This document shows, in pieces, positions 37,315-49,628 of a stretch of DNA of 64,000 nt (within the stretch, counting starts at the first letter, position 1; every line of letters begins with the position of its first letter). Source of the DNA: Pycnopodia helianthoides (taxonomy: Eukaryota; Echinodermata; Asteroidea; Forcipulatida; Asteriidae); NCBI GenBank assembly GCA_032158295.1, contig CM063250.1, positions 3,851,501 to 3,915,500 on the forward strand. The letters are read 5' to 3'. Position numbers and translations under genes: made by a program. The notes under the pieces are model-generated. The model was not told the DNA's origin and did no database searches. It saw nothing but the letters and a program-made list of their open reading frames with translations.

Positions 37315-37500
37315 CAGTCAACCCTCGTTATAAAGAGCACTGTTATAAAGAGATTCTGCTCATAAAGAGTACATTCTGAAGTCCTGAATCTCATTTGTGC
37401 TTTGTGTGTTTTTTTTTTTGCTGTCCTCTTATAACAACGTTCCTGTTATAAAGAGGTAATTTTACCAGTCTTAGCGATCTTGTTATAACAGAGTCGACTG
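37315..37500. mobile_element. Tigger/pogo-like MITE
   Basis: Begins CAGTCAACCCTCGTTATAA and ends with the approximate inverse TTGTTATAACAGAGTCGACTG. Internal copies of 'gttataaagag' occur. The CAGT start and GTTATAA-rich ends resemble Tigger/pogo non-autonomous elements. It is 186 bp and the right flank starts with TA. It lies downstream of the lsm5 stop codon. Confidence 0.6.
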
Positions 37501-37646
37501 TACATGTAGCACTTCAGTATATTTATATCAGTACACCTATCCAAGCTTGGAATGGAAACTCATGTGGTTGATGGTATCTGGAGAGTAAGCAGCTAGTTGG
37601 AGACTAGGAGACAATAGAGGGCAGCAGACAGTATTTTCTCCATGTT

Positions 37647-37803
37647 CATAGACCTTTTCGCAAATACTCAGTGTGCATGCGATAGCCGTGGAAAGAGGTG
37701 CATGCTGGTCTAGCTAGTGACAAATTTTGTCATTACCTAGACCAGCATGCACCTCATTCCACAGCTAACGTACGCGTACCGAGTATTTGCGACGTAGTCT
37801 ATG
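37647..37803. mobile_element. Small palindromic MITE
   Basis: CATAGACCTTTTCGCAAATACT and inverse form the ends, and 'gaggtgcatgctggtctag' and 'ctagaccagcatgcacctc' form the inner stem around a spacer of about 25 bp. It is 157 bp in all and lies just downstream of lsm5. Confidence 0.7.
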
Positions 37804-38019
37804 CATGGCTCAACCATGAGTCTACTGCCACCTACCATCCCCAAATACCTCCTAGAGTGTACAGGTTATGTACAGGTGTACAATTAAAGTATGAGTAAAA
37901 AAATGAATTAACTTGTAACAACATTAGTGAAAGTAAGGAGAATCGCTAGCAGAAGGGTATCACCGACTCAGTCCGCTACTTTCTTGACCACCCCAAACAA
38001 CCCCCTTCACCAGCGGCTG

Positions 38020-41000
38020 CTAAACTTCTGGGCCTTCACTTCCAGGGATCAACTGTGAGAGAAAAAAAACATACCAATGATATGATTGGAAAACGAATAC
38101 AGGAAACTTTAAAAACTCAATTAAAGGATAAACAAGCCTGCTTGAATAGTGATCATTAATATCGATAATTTATAATCAAGTACACATGTGCTGTTTGTTT
38201 GTATTGTAGCTAGTTTGACAATGGCTGGCTAATTGATTGATGGAACATTTGGAGATTTTACAGTATTCATTATTTTCACCATTGGTTTCTAAATTGTTAG
38301 TAACAAATGGATTAACAAGAAGTTAAAATCAAGACCCAAAGTTGCTTATTTCTCCAGACACTTAAAGTGCGCAGACTTTGTACTGAACTTTAGCTTCAGA
38401 CATATAATTAAAAAAATGCAAAAAAGCCTGTCTTGGCACATCACAAAAAGAAGACCTAGACTTGGTTCCATCCAAGTCTGTTTTCCATGTTTTTGTGGAT
38501 TAACCTTCTATCAGTAATCACACACACCCTGTGGCAAGTTACTCCAACAGTAGACCGACAATCTGACTGGTCAGAATCTCAAAAGCCTTCGATAAAATTA
38601 ATGTTTAAAATTAACAGATATGGCGCCATGCAATTACACTGTGCCATTGCAATTCAAAATTAAAACAAATATGTAAAGAATTACTTGCGATTCCGTTCAA
38701 ACCATAAGTAACACGCTTTTCGTCTAGTAAGAATCAGCCTTCTTATTATGTATTTTTAAGAACGCTTTAAGATCTCATTTTATTTTAGCTATAACTTTTA
38801 AATACAACTGCATTATCAGCACTATAAACAATTTTAGACCAATGATATAACAGAAAATGCCTAAGGGATTGTAACCTATTGGTAATAGACGCGGCCTAAA
38901 GGGTTTTTGTGGCCTCCTGATTGGCATCAGGGTTGTTATGTAAATTTAAGTTATAACAACATGAATATACATAAGGGTCAAATCCAAGATCAGGAGTTAC
39001 AGGGTGCGTGAAAGCCAATAGAGGCAAACTGCAATTTGCTGATGTTGACAAACAACTGCGATCTCAGACTTGAAAACAAGTCTACAGTAGACCGCATGAG
39101 GCCGCCATTGCTGAAGTAAAGAAATAAAAACATGCATGTGTGTACGCGCCGCTTAAAACTCTCAGCCAATGATAGGGTCTTCCTCTGATCTCAGTGAGGG
39201 CGCTGTTTGAGCTTGTAATGATACAAGCAAGGGGTCTGAATGATTTAAAATGATTCAGGAGGAGACTCTTTGAAACTTTAAGTGACAAAAAATAAACATT
39301 TAAAGGAACATTACAGAATTGGTAAGAAAAAAACTTGTAAAATAAACTTTTGATCACAGATTTACATAAAACTTACACGGTCTAATGATGATGATAGTAG
39401 AAAACATCCCTTGAAATATTTCTGTCTGAAATGCCATATTTGATGAGAAATTAATAAACTAATTTTCCGATTGGAGTTAAATCGCTCAGTGAGCGTTTTA
39501 TTCATTTGTTGAGTCTATGTGATTTCATGCAAATGTGTAATCGGTCTTTCACTATTTTCTTGTGACCCAAATGGCCGATCGATCTCAAACTTCTACAGGT
39601 TTGTCAGTTTATGTATATGGTGGATTACATAAAGTGCTTACACTGCCAGCAACTGTTTTGTTAGCAAAACCAATTCTGTAATGTTCCCTTAATGTACATC
39701 TTTTAAAAAGCAACTTTTACAAATGTTTTCAAAACCGGAAAAAATAAAAACCCCAAATCAGAAGTAACTTGTTATTCCACTCACCATGGTGATGTTATTT
39801 CCATTCAGAAGAATCTGGTCGAGCTTGGTCACTCTCCTCCCCTCAGCAGTCAATTCACTGGAATGAAAATATTCTACAAGTTTACACCAATTATGTTCTT
39901 CTCAGTGAGTAAAATAAAAGGCACACCGTACACTCAGACAAGTGAGTTTGAAGAAATGGTGACAATCTTCGTCTGAATAAATTACGCCAGAGAAATTAGT
40001 ACTCATATATCTTTTTGTTAATGAAATTAAGGAACCCCTTAAAAGTGCCTTGCACTGTAACCTGTCTGGCTTAGGATACCTGTGAAGATATTGCACTTCA
40101 TGTATGGTTTAAAAGGGAAATATTGCCTTGGGATGTTTGTTATGAAATGAATATGGTTGGAAAGATGTTTTAAAAGTATGCCTCAAATTTGTGTGAATTT
40201 TCTTTTCTTTTGTGAACCAGCACGCTCCGCTATTAGTAGAACCACATTTCTGACTCCACAAAATGGCGGACCGTGTTAGTCCATGAAGTAAAAGGAAAAC
40301 TTCAAGGCATATTTTGTATGTATCATATCATTATAAAAACATCTTTCCAACCATATATACATTTCTTAACAAACTACCAAAGAGCCCAATGTAAGGCAGC
40401 ATTCCCTTTAAGCAGAACGGAAATAAAAAGGCATACTTACAATTCAACAACATCTTCCAAGACCATGTCTGGGACATTTCAGTTAAAGAATAATTTTTGT
40501 CGGATAAAATCAACAGCACAAGACAAAGTAACAATGCCTTAAATAAAAGACAGAGGGTTTCAAAATTGACATTCACTTGTGACTGAAGAAGAAGTCTTAA
40601 TACAATCTTAACTCTCAAATTGGTAACGGATCGGAAAGTTCTGCCAAAGCAACAGAAAGTATTTCAATGGTTTAAAAAAAGGCAGTTCATTGTAGAGTCT
40701 CGTTGTCTAGAACTAATGATAGAAGCATTTCAAAAAGGATACTGACAAAGTCGTCAAATCCAAGCAGAGTACCGACAATCTCTTTGTCACTCTTCATCAC
40801 GATGTGTATTCTGGATCCAATGCATTTATCTACCAGCTCTAAAGATTTATAAAAGAAAAAGAAACAAATAACTGTAACAAGTAAATAGAAAGACTAACTT
40901 TTCATTACACATTTTTATGTTTAAAAAAATGTCTACATTATTTATAATCATGAATAGTTATTTCATGAAGTTGGTTGTTTTGTTTGTTATACTTATAAGT

Positions 41001-43192
41001 TACTAATACTAGACCCATTGCATATGACTTCACACTCTCAAATAGGAGGCAGATCATTGTAGGATGGCTGTTCTCTGTGCGTAAAAACGTGCACGTGACC
41101 TCAGCGTACCTGTAGCGTTTCGCGTTATGCAAGGGGGAGCTATTGATTTATATAGACCCCTTTACACAACACAGAACGTGCCTCCGAACAATGTGCATCA
41201 TTTTGGGTGTCAACTCTCTTTTGTGCATGTTTGTATACGATTTTGACACCCAAAGTGACACCCAGGATAGGCACATGTGAGTACGCTGCGCGTTGTGCAA
41301 GGGGTCTATAGTTATAGTAACCCTTCTCTAGTCTAGACCCAGTAACTGGGGCGCTGTACTCCTTTTTCAAAATTTTGACATTATCTGTCGTACTAGCGCC
41401 CCAGCGAAACCTACCAAAAATATGGGGAAGTGCAATATTTTCATAAAAAATCAGAGATGTCACACCAAAAATGCCCCAGAATGACGGAAATACCCAACGA
41501 ATTCCCTTCAAAACTGCCAACTGGCCTCTCCATATGTTTAAGATGTAACACCAGGCATGAAATTGTACTCACGGAAATTTGTCCGGCTAAAAAAGGATGA
41601 TTTTTGAGACATTCCCGGTTTCCGTTGATCATGTCCAGCCATCGTTTTCATGGCTACCCTGCGGGGGTCCTACTAAAAGCCGACAACACGCCGACAACAA
41701 GTCCAGAGTGCCGACAACACGCCGACAACAAGTTTCAGATACCTTAAAACCAGCAAATAAACCAAGGATTTATTAGAAATATGTGTACTATGTAATATTA
41801 ACAAATATGTGATGGCATAACTTCACGAAAAGTCCGAATTTTTCACCAGAAAAAACACGAAAATACACGGAGTGCGGTCGGACGCCAACTTGGCCTAAAA
41901 ACCGTGTTTCGACCTTTCCATTATGATACGGGGGTAACACATCCGGGGGTGTAGTGATGGCCTAGTAATTATTATGCCAATAGCAATAATAAGCCGTGGG
42001 ATGACGCCCGCCCTCTGTTGTTTTGTAAGCGCTAAATACATTTTACCTGTATCATAATGGAATGGTCGAAACACGGTTTTTAGGCCAAGATGGCGTCCGA
42101 CCACACTCCGTGTATTTTCGTGTTTTTTTCTGGTTAAAAATTCGGACTTTTCGTGAAGTTATGCCATTGCATTTTTGTTAATATTACATAGTACACATAT
42201 TTCTAATAAATCCTTGGTTTATTTGCTGGTTTTAAGGTATCTGAAACTTGTTGTCGGCGTGTTGTCGGCACTCTGGACTTGTTGTCGGCGTGTTGTCGGC
42301 TTTTAGTAGGACCCCCGCAGGGTAGCCATGAAAACGATGGCTGGACATGATCAACGGAAACCGGGAATGTCTCAAAAATCATCCTTTTTTAGCCGGACAA
42401 ATTTCCGTGAGTACAATTTCATGCCTGGTGTTACATCTTAAACATATGGAGAGGCCAGTTGGCAGTTTTGAAGGGAATTCGTTGGGTATTTCCGTCATTC
42501 TGGGGCATTTTTGGTGTGACATCTCTGATTTTTTATGAAAATATTGCACTTCCCCATATTTTTGGTAGGTTTCGCTGGGGCGCTAGTACGACAGATAATG
42601 TCAAAATTTTGAAAAAGGAGTACAGCGCCCCAGTTACTGGGTCTATCTCTAGTCTTAGATTCAGTCAGAGAGAGAGAGACAGACAGAGATAAGAACACAA
42701 AAATGCTTTCTAAAGTTTCATGCCATCAGCCATCATTATTTAGACATTAAAATTACTTAAAACCACCATGGATATGAATATGATAATGAAAGCTCGTGCA
42801 CAACTCAATAGTATAAGAATAATATTGCACTTCTACGAAATGCTATGCCACGCTCTCAAGAGTGAGTGATGTCAATGACCGCAGTTAACTTAATCTGTGG
42901 GTCCTTTCTCTATAGACTATGACTCAATCAATCAACTCTCCACGTGTGAGACTGAGTGAGAGTGAGAGTGTGACGACTCTCAAAACATTTATAACATAAA
43001 AATTAACATTAAAATTAGAAGTTAAGCAAAGAACAGCGTTCAGTTTACAACAAAACATATCTTCAAAATGCTATACAGACATATTAGTTTTTATTTGACT
43101 GGTAACTAAAATGTTACTTAGGCAAAAATACAAAAACGTTTACCAAGCGGCAAGAGTTGCGATGCATTCGGTGTTGTTGTGGCGGCCGCCAT
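38020..43192 (-). CDS. lsm5: LSm5, U6 snRNA-associated Sm-like protein
   Basis: Five coding exons on the minus strand: 43144-43192, 40743-40838, 40441-40468, 39785-39857 and 38020-38052 (49, 96, 28, 73 and 33 nt). They join with matching phases and GT/AG sites into 92 residues, against 91 in human LSM5. The start is MAAATTTPNASQLLPL. Sm motif 1 is in VGTLLGFDDFVNMVLEDV. The Sm motif 2 region is RRVTKLDQILLNGNNITM. The end is LIPGSEGPEV and then TAG. LSm5 is a subunit of the nuclear LSm2-8 ring, which binds the U6 snRNA 3' end for splicing, and of the cytoplasmic LSm1-7 ring in mRNA decay. All key segments are intact. The 5.2 kb span is mostly transposon-filled intron. The 28 nt exon makes the gene invisible to open-frame scans. 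Confidence 0.95.
39304..39688 (-). mobile_element. TTAA-site MITE, family A, copy 4 (lsm5 intron 4)
   Basis: AGGAACATTACAGAATTGG and inverse termini, with TTAA at 39300-39303 and 39689-39692. It is 385 bp, in the same orientation as copy 2, and sits about 100 bp downstream, in lsm5 orientation, of the 73 nt exon. Confidence 0.9.
40113..40407. mobile_element. Diverged palindromic TTAA-site MITE (lsm5 intron 3)
   Basis: Ends AAGGGAAATATTGCCTT and the inverse-like AAGGCAGCATTCCCT, with TTAA on both sides (40109-40112 and 40408-40411). The halves are inverse around 'ctgactccacaaaatggcgg'. The interior matches the palindrome at 56477-56853 ('ggcggaccgtgttagt', 'aaaggaaaac'). It ends about 30 bp from the acceptor-side boundary of the neighbouring exon's intron. 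Confidence 0.7.
41045..41310 (-). mobile_element. Composite double-MITE unit, copy 1 (lsm5 intron 1)
   Basis: The right part (about 41147-41310) has inverted ends TATAGACCCCTTTACACAAC and GTTGTGCAAGGGGTCTATA. The left part carries a third copy of the end motif ('cgttatgcaaggggg') plus 'aaaaacgtgcacgtgacctc'. The whole arrangement recurs inverted at 57347-57615, so it moves or is copied as one unit. Confidence 0.7.
41334..42645. mobile_element. 1.3 kb foldback element with 9 bp target-site duplication (lsm5 intron 1)
   Basis: The element runs from TAGACCCAGTAACTGGGG to its exact inverse and is flanked by a perfect 9 bp direct repeat TCTCTAGTC (41325-41333 and 42646-42654). The arms are about 597 bp each (to about 41930, and from about 42050) around a spacer of about 119 bp. 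The arms are nearly identical: the same 63-codon frame is exact on both strands. Each arm holds a 31 bp direct repeat built on 'gccgacaacacgccgacaac' (left copy at about 41677-41733). Long arms, subterminal repeats and a 9 bp duplication fit Foldback/Mutator-type elements. No transposase frame. Confidence 0.92.
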
Positions 43193-43290
43193 TTTGATTT
43201 GACGAGGTCAAAAAAACTCTCAATCGCTTGGTGGCGCTATGATGACGGAGTTGGGCGGGGTTAACTTGGGGGGGGGGGGATCTGTTCCGA
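43193..43290 (-). promoter_or_regulatory. lsm5 5' untranslated region and likely promoter side
   Basis: Sequence immediately upstream of the lsm5 start codon (reading right to left). The ATG lies in a good context (TCAAAATGGCG). A G12 tract sits at 43268-43279. No TATA box is evident, as expected for a housekeeping gene. The transcription start cannot be placed by eye. Confidence 0.35.
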
Positions 43291-43637
43291 GAATTCTCTT
43301 GTTCATGTAAAGGGGTCACAGTTAGCAAGTGACAGTGAATGGACAGTGTAAGGGTTGAGGTGGAATCAGGCTAAACAAAATAGAACTGTCGAAATGAAAA
43401 GGAGTTAAGGACCTTATCCTTTGAAATAAAACTTGGGGTTGTGATTTCATTTTCACTACCTTGTGGAGACCGAGAACAAAACAGAAAAGGGATAACAAAG
43501 AGTCTCCATAGGGAAATTCTAAAGACTGGGTTGCTCCTCAAGGAATTTTGTGTACAAAGTCTATGGGAGGTCCTTAACTTCAGGGACAAAGGAAAGAACA
43601 AAAGATGTCTCCACAGGGATGCAAAAAATAGAATATG

Positions 43638-43669
43638 TGTGTGTGTGTGTGGGGGTCGGGGGGGGGGGG
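43638..43669 (+). repeat. (GT)n microsatellite and poly(G)
   Basis: A run of GT dinucleotides is followed by G5, TC and a G12 tract. Confidence 0.85.
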
Positions 43670-43689
43670 TGTAGAGAGGCAGATAGAAA

Positions 43690-45760
43690 CGGGATGGAGA
43701 TTCTATAAGCAAAACCAGTACACTGTTAATGTGGAAAAAGGGCCGAGAGTGATCATAAAAACATAGGCCTATAATCAGCTATAAATGATTGTTTTCCTTT
43801 TTGATCGTCATGAAATAACATTTCTTCAAATGTGATGTTCTCTAACCAATTATGTTATAACCCCTCGTGTTGCAAACGCCCCCCCCCCCCATTCTAAAAG
43901 GAGATAAGGCATGCCATGAACACACCCCTTCTCCGATTGACTACCTCTGTAGTATGCCGTTTCTTGTTCATAGCTATTTAAGTTCACATGTGCGTTTGGA
44001 AAGACGCTCGCTCTAATGCAAGAAAACACACCGAGCCTACAGGGTACCAGCGGAGAAGCTTGTGAAACATAGAATAGTTGCATGCAACCAACCTCCACTT
44101 TGCATCAAGCACCTTATCCTACTGTTAATCAAATTTTGAGACTCTCTCTACAGTTATTCAAATAAATTGTGTTTTGTACTGGAGAGAGAATCACACCATT
44201 GTAACTATTGTACTGAGGCATTTACCATGACGACTAGAAACCGCGAATTTAAATTACCGCGTAATATACTGCTGGAGCACTGTTGGACCCCGGGGCTAGA
44301 TAGCGTGATGGCATCATAATTTTTTAAGGTAAGAAATCTAATAAAATCCTCTATTTTATGACATTTCAATCAAAACATTTAAGTTTGCCCTTTGTCTCTG
44401 TGAAGTTCTAACTGCTGCGATATTCAAATTATTACATCAAAACAGTGCCTGTATTTTGACCCTGAAGGGGCCAAATTACGTAAAGTATTATTGCAATATT
44501 CCACCCGCTGTTCTGTTATTGCTGTGCTGGCCCGCCACACTAGGCCACAAACCCCGGTTGGGTCACCATGATTACGGCAACTTGATTCCTTTCGAAATAA
44601 AAAGGATTTCTGAAGTATATTAAAGCTATCTTAACTCCCTGAGTAAACTGTCTATAGATTGGTGGATGTTTTCCCTCAAGAACCATGCATTTATTTGAGC
44701 GCCAATGGTTGGTGTATTATAAGGCCCGGGGTCTCATGGTTGGGTTTACCAAGGCATGGGTTTGCATTGTCATTTGAGAGTTCAACTGTACACAATCATC
44801 GTATGTGCATCTATTTTCAAAGACTTTTCTACTGGATGAAGATGGTATTTAGATTTAGACAATTATTTTTGAAAATCATTCCTTTTAGTTTTAAACGACT
44901 TTCACACATTAACACTGTAAGTACTTCCCTTGACGTATATCGTACGGTATTCTCAGTTGTGATTGTAACTGTTTACATCTTCATTGTCAATGTTGGCGCG
45001 TTTTAGATTGCAAATATATTCCTTTAGGACAGAAATGGTGATTAGTTTTTGTCCTTTTATTTATCAGATTATAGTATCTCAAGAAGCTCAAGAAAGACCA
45101 ATGCTAGCCTGGTCCGGCAGATGGAAGACACGGAGTGCAAAACAACAGCAGACAGACAGTGACGCCACGTGAAAGCCTACATCACACGGAGAAAAAAAAA
45201 TTGCAATCTGGTAACAGTATTCTTGACAAACAAGAGCCATTGGTGATCTATGTGTTTCAAAGAGTGATCACAAATCTTTTGTGTTAAAACTTTAAGAGAA
45301 AGTGAAAACTCTAGAAGTCTAACTAAAAACTGAGAACTTTTTGCCTGCATCAAATCCGAGATCCTTGGGGAAAAAAAATGAACAAGGACATGCAAATTGG
45401 GAATTAATGAAGCATATTATAACTAATAGTTTCAATCTGAAGCTCATTGATTATAGTACAGATTCTGCAAAGAATTCCCATTAATTATGAAGTAATATAA
45501 AAAGAGAACAAGTCCATGCTAAATTAAGAAAAAGCATTTGAAGAAAAAACAAAAAAATCACAAAAAATCACAAATAAATGCGGTAATCGAACCGAGCTAT
45601 ATGAACCGAGCATTACAAAATTACTGTTCAAACTTCCCCGCCAACCTGATGACATTTTCACAGGTTGTTTGTATGATGTGATCATTGAAAATAGATGGAT
45701 GTGGAAATGATTTGACTCTTCCAATCCATTACTGCGCCGTTCTAACCAAAAATGTTCTGT
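43690..45760. other. Mostly non-coding; weak plus-strand exon signals
   Basis: A C12 tract lies at 43879-43890. A good donor follows 'cacacattaacact' (about 44911), and a good acceptor (TTTTATTTATCAG) precedes 45068. The frame after that acceptor reads IIVSQEAQERPMLAWSG to a stop near 45172. I could not join these signals into a gene. Confidence 0.3.
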
Positions 45761-45765
45761 TGCAG

Positions 45766-45790
45766 CCTGACTCTGTGTCTGTGGGTCTCG
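45766..45790 (+). CDS. Candidate 25 nt microexon
   Basis: A strong acceptor (TGTTCTGTTGCAG) and an ideal donor (TCTCG then GTAAGT) bracket 25 nt. One frame reads PDSVSVGL plus one base, which would join in phase to the candidate exon at 52258. The identity of the gene is unknown, and chance pairing of splice-like sites cannot be excluded. Confidence 0.3.
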
Positions 45791-45799
45791 GTAAGTTGA

Positions 45800-48475
45800 A
45801 CTTGTGCTTCATTTATTATTAGATATCAATCTATCTCTTTAACAGAAAAAAATATGAGTCTGTTTAGCACAACATTATCTGTCATTATAATGATGACAAT
45901 TGAGTTTGGCTGATGGTAGCAAAGTTTAAACTCAATAATAGCCAGTTGTTTCGAATTAGAAGAGGTCAATGACTGTTTGAAAAAACAAATCTATGGGAAC
46001 GCAAACTTGAAGTTTCAATTTAAAATACACCATTCAACGATAACGACTCAACTTTGAGGCAATTATGGTCAACTATTTGAAAGTGTAGATGCCAAACAAA
46101 AGCACCCCAATCGTATCACAATGTTCATTCTTGAACTTCCCCAAGATGAAAAATACAAATGAGCCTATTTCATTTCATCCACCAACTCTGAAAGTGAGCA
46201 AACTTATAAATCTAGTCTGGTTACATCAACGAGATACGCTGAGAATTCGTTGCGTAGGCCGCGCGTATTGGTAAAAGACGCGCGAGCTCCTCACTTGTGA
46301 TTGCGCCGCAACATGAGTATTAATGTGCCACGTGACACTGTCCCCAACAAAATATATATAATAAAAATGAATAAATGAATACTAATCAGAAACCACCCTA
46401 AAATTGTGAACATTACTTGCGTTCAAAATTCTTAGCTAATTTGTGCCAAAGATATCATGGTCAGAAAGACCAACTTTGCTTGCATGCCTTTGCAACTCTA
46501 TCTTTTAAGCATGATCTTGGACACGATGTATAGAATTTGTTTCTTGGGCTGACCACACTATGCTAGCAAGATGAGCTTTAAGCTTGGATTAAACAGTTTA
46601 GCTACCATGGGGTAGACTTGTATGACATCCCTTCGTGACGCGTATTCAAACGACTTGGACACAGTGAAACAGTTTAAAAATGAATCCGTTCTTTGAAAGA
46701 AATAAAAACACCCTCAAAACCAAAACAAAAAAACCCACATTATACTTAATTCCTCAGGCTGGGACATTTCGTACTTTTAATCCCTTAATTTTTTTTTAAA
46801 ACATGATATATCTGTTACCTTTTTCGTCGACGAGGAGAAAACAGAAATTGGGGTAAACTTATTTATGAATAACCATTTTTTTTAAAGAGGTTTTTTGTAT
46901 CATGAAATGATGAAACAGTGGTCCTATTTTCGCTGGCGTGGGCTTTGGGTTCGGACTTGGACTAATACGGACGATTCGGACTCGGACTTTGACTGCTCCG
47001 GCTTCGCACTTTGACTTTAGGCTAGGGATGAAATACAAGTTTACCTCAGAGGTTTTCTTCAGCTTATTGTTGTTCACTACCACAGACGTTATCGTTTAAT
47101 TTTGAAGTAAGAATAATATTATAATTTCCTTTACCATTTTTATTTATTCAGTCTAGCCTATCAGTGATTCCATTTAGAATGGTACGGTACAGCAGGAGAA
47201 TTCATTTATACTCGATTATGACGTCAATTGTTTGTCAGTAAAGAGAAAATAGTTTAACATTATAAAATTCGTTTAAGACGAACTAATCAACAAATTCCAC
47301 AGTTCCTTTGCAAGCACAATCATGTTTCAAAAGTTAATAACAATTTCTATTTTCTAGGGGCATTTTGTCCGATAACTCATTGTTCACCGTACCATTCAAA
47401 ACAAGGGCAATGTTAATTAATAAATATTGATCATGCTACAACTATCCTATTAATCACATTCACAACAATGTGGCCATAATGAGGCATGACGTAAAACTAA
47501 AGTCTGTCCCATTCTGTTCTACAGTATATAAGAACCCATCTTTATAAATGATATTGAAGCATGAATTAAGACATAGACGGATGTAGCATGAAATAGGTTT
47601 TTCCAAATCTAAAACTGAGAGAAAGGGCCATCATATTCTAGACTTTTTAAACTGTCAACCAATACAGCGAACGTTTAAAAAAAACCTTTTTTTGGAAATG
47701 AACTTTGTTCATAAAAGAGATCATCTTTTTATAAATCAGAGCTTAAAATAATAATTCGTTTGTAAGAAGAAGAAAAAACTTCTTACAACAGAGGCCCTAA
47801 AGGGACATGTGTTTTGTTTTGGTTTTTAGGCTATTTCGTACGCTCGAAATAATTTATTTCGGTGCACGAAATGATTTCATAAGCACGAAATAAAGAACTA
47901 AATTACTCCTCGGTACATGGCTTTGATGTCACCATAATTCCCTTTAGGGACTCCGCTATAATATGCCTTTTTGCAGTCTTAATATAGTTGCAAAAGAATG
48001 CTACAAAACGTTCAAAAATAATTACATGGCATGTTTAGTCGATAACTGAGATCATCATTCTTTAATTAGAACCTGAAACTCAATTTTGTTCGCATAACTA
48101 TAATGCATGGTTCAATATGAAAATTATTCTGTTCAATAATGGGGACAAAAAGTGCAATTTCCTGTCAAATAATAAACACTGAATTTAGCAGCTTGTAAAA
48201 GGGTATTTCTCATTTCGGCGGTTGCTGTTATTTTGTATACTGACAATGATGTCACCCCCCCCCCCCCAAAAAAAAAGCCTGTGAAACCTTCTTATGCGGT
48301 CTGCCATTATTTTTGAGCATGCTCTTCGAAACTGTCGTTCACAAAGTCTTTCTCATGGCCAACTGATATGGTTCTTTTTCTTCGTCAAATCAGAGAAGCT
48401 TTTTGACAAATAAAGCACAACTAATAGTGGCATCATACTGGGCTGAGTGCTTTTCCAGCTTCTATACATGTATAT
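45800..48475. other. Non-coding stretch
   Basis: No exon was seen. The minus strand at about 46930-47030 has degenerate 'gtccgaagtccga' repeats. A C13 tract lies at 48255-48267. Confidence 0.35.
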
Positions 48476-48479
48476 AGAA

Positions 48480-49150
48480 GGCTGTCATTAGATTGGGAAG
48501 CGGTCGGACTTAGGCCCTTGTGGCGATGGCCATCAGGGTAAAGAGTCCGTATACCGCATGGGTGTGTTATGACTTCTCGAACAGACGGATAAGCAGCTGG
48601 ACTTAGATTCTTTTGGTGATGACCATCAGAGTAAAGAGTCCAAAAAGGCTTTGCTTTTCCTGCTTCTCATATAAGGCACTTAATCATTAGACTGGTAAAC
48701 GGCCTTAGACTTAGATTCTTGTGGCGATGGCCATCAGAGTAAAGAGTCCAAAAAGGCAGGGCTTATTTAAATAAACAACAAAGATGCCTGTGTCTTCAAA
48801 GATATACCTGGTTATGAAGGATAGAACGTTCCTCCAGAAAGGAGATAGATAATCACGATTGCTTCTCAGAATGATCTTCAAGTGAATGGCAAGTAAAGAT
48901 GGTTTCACAGAAGGCTCATTTATGTTCATAAATTACGTACTCAAAGAGTCCATACCGCAAGAGTGTGTTATGGCTTCTCGAAGGCACTTTTGACTGTTAA
49001 GCAGCCGGACTTAGATTCTTGTGGCGATGGCCATTTAGAGTAAAGAGTCCGAAAAGGCAGAGCTTAATTAATAGATAACAAAGATGTCCTGTGTCTTCAA
49101 AGATGCGTGAACACGAAGGATAGAACAATCTCCAGAAAGGAGATATTTTG
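48480..49150. repeat. Local cluster of four related blocks
   Basis: The core 'ggacttagattcttgtggcg' + 'atggccatcagagtaaagag' + 'tcc' occurs at about 48505, 48599, 48708 and 49008. The last two blocks also share 'aaaaaggcagggctta', 'caaagatg..tgtgtcttcaaag' and 'ctccagaaaggagata'. The 'accgca..g.gtgtgttat' block also repeats (about 48550 and 48955). This looks like repeated unequal local duplication. Confidence 0.75.
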
Positions 49151-49291
49151 ATGGGTATTAATTTATATATTGAACCATGTGTTAATGCGGGAAAACTTAT
49201 TATCGTTTTCACTTAATGAACACCAAGTATTCTTTTAAGGACTGCCGAAAACAAAACAATTAAGATACGATGGATGCAGCCTTTTTTGATG

Positions 49292-49628
49292 TATAGACCA
49301 TGTAACCTGTAACATCACATGCTTACAAAAGAGCGCCTGGACTTCCTGCAGGCACAAGTTGTACCCACAGCTCAATGGAGGAAAACGTAAAATCTAGCTT
49401 TTCCTGACAATTGCACTGTATGTTATTTGTATCAACTGTCAATATGCAGAAAAGGGGCACATTTCAAAACTTGTACAGTTGTTATTTTTTATAACTCTTG
49501 AACTCATGTGGAAATTGTGATACAAAATGAAAAATTTCCCATGTGGCCAGTGTAGTATCTTGCCAGCCAGAAAGGCCCTGGAATGAACACTGTCATTCTT
49601 TATGTAAAAAGGCTGCATGGTCCATAAA
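49292..49628 (+). repeat. ATAGACC-ended repeat, copy 3
   Basis: Starts 'tatagaccatgtaacctg' and ends with the near-inverse 'gcatggtccata'. The interior is colinear with 31350-31686. Likely a MITE of about 335 bp. Confidence 0.7.

Noticed and set aside
41441..42538. Identical 63-codon frames on opposite strands
   Set aside because: Same reason: the inverted arms of the 1.3 kb foldback element in lsm5 intron 1.
45068..45172. Terminal exon after a strong acceptor
   Set aside because: The frame is short and the upstream exons are unclear. Kept only as a weak signal in the regional note.
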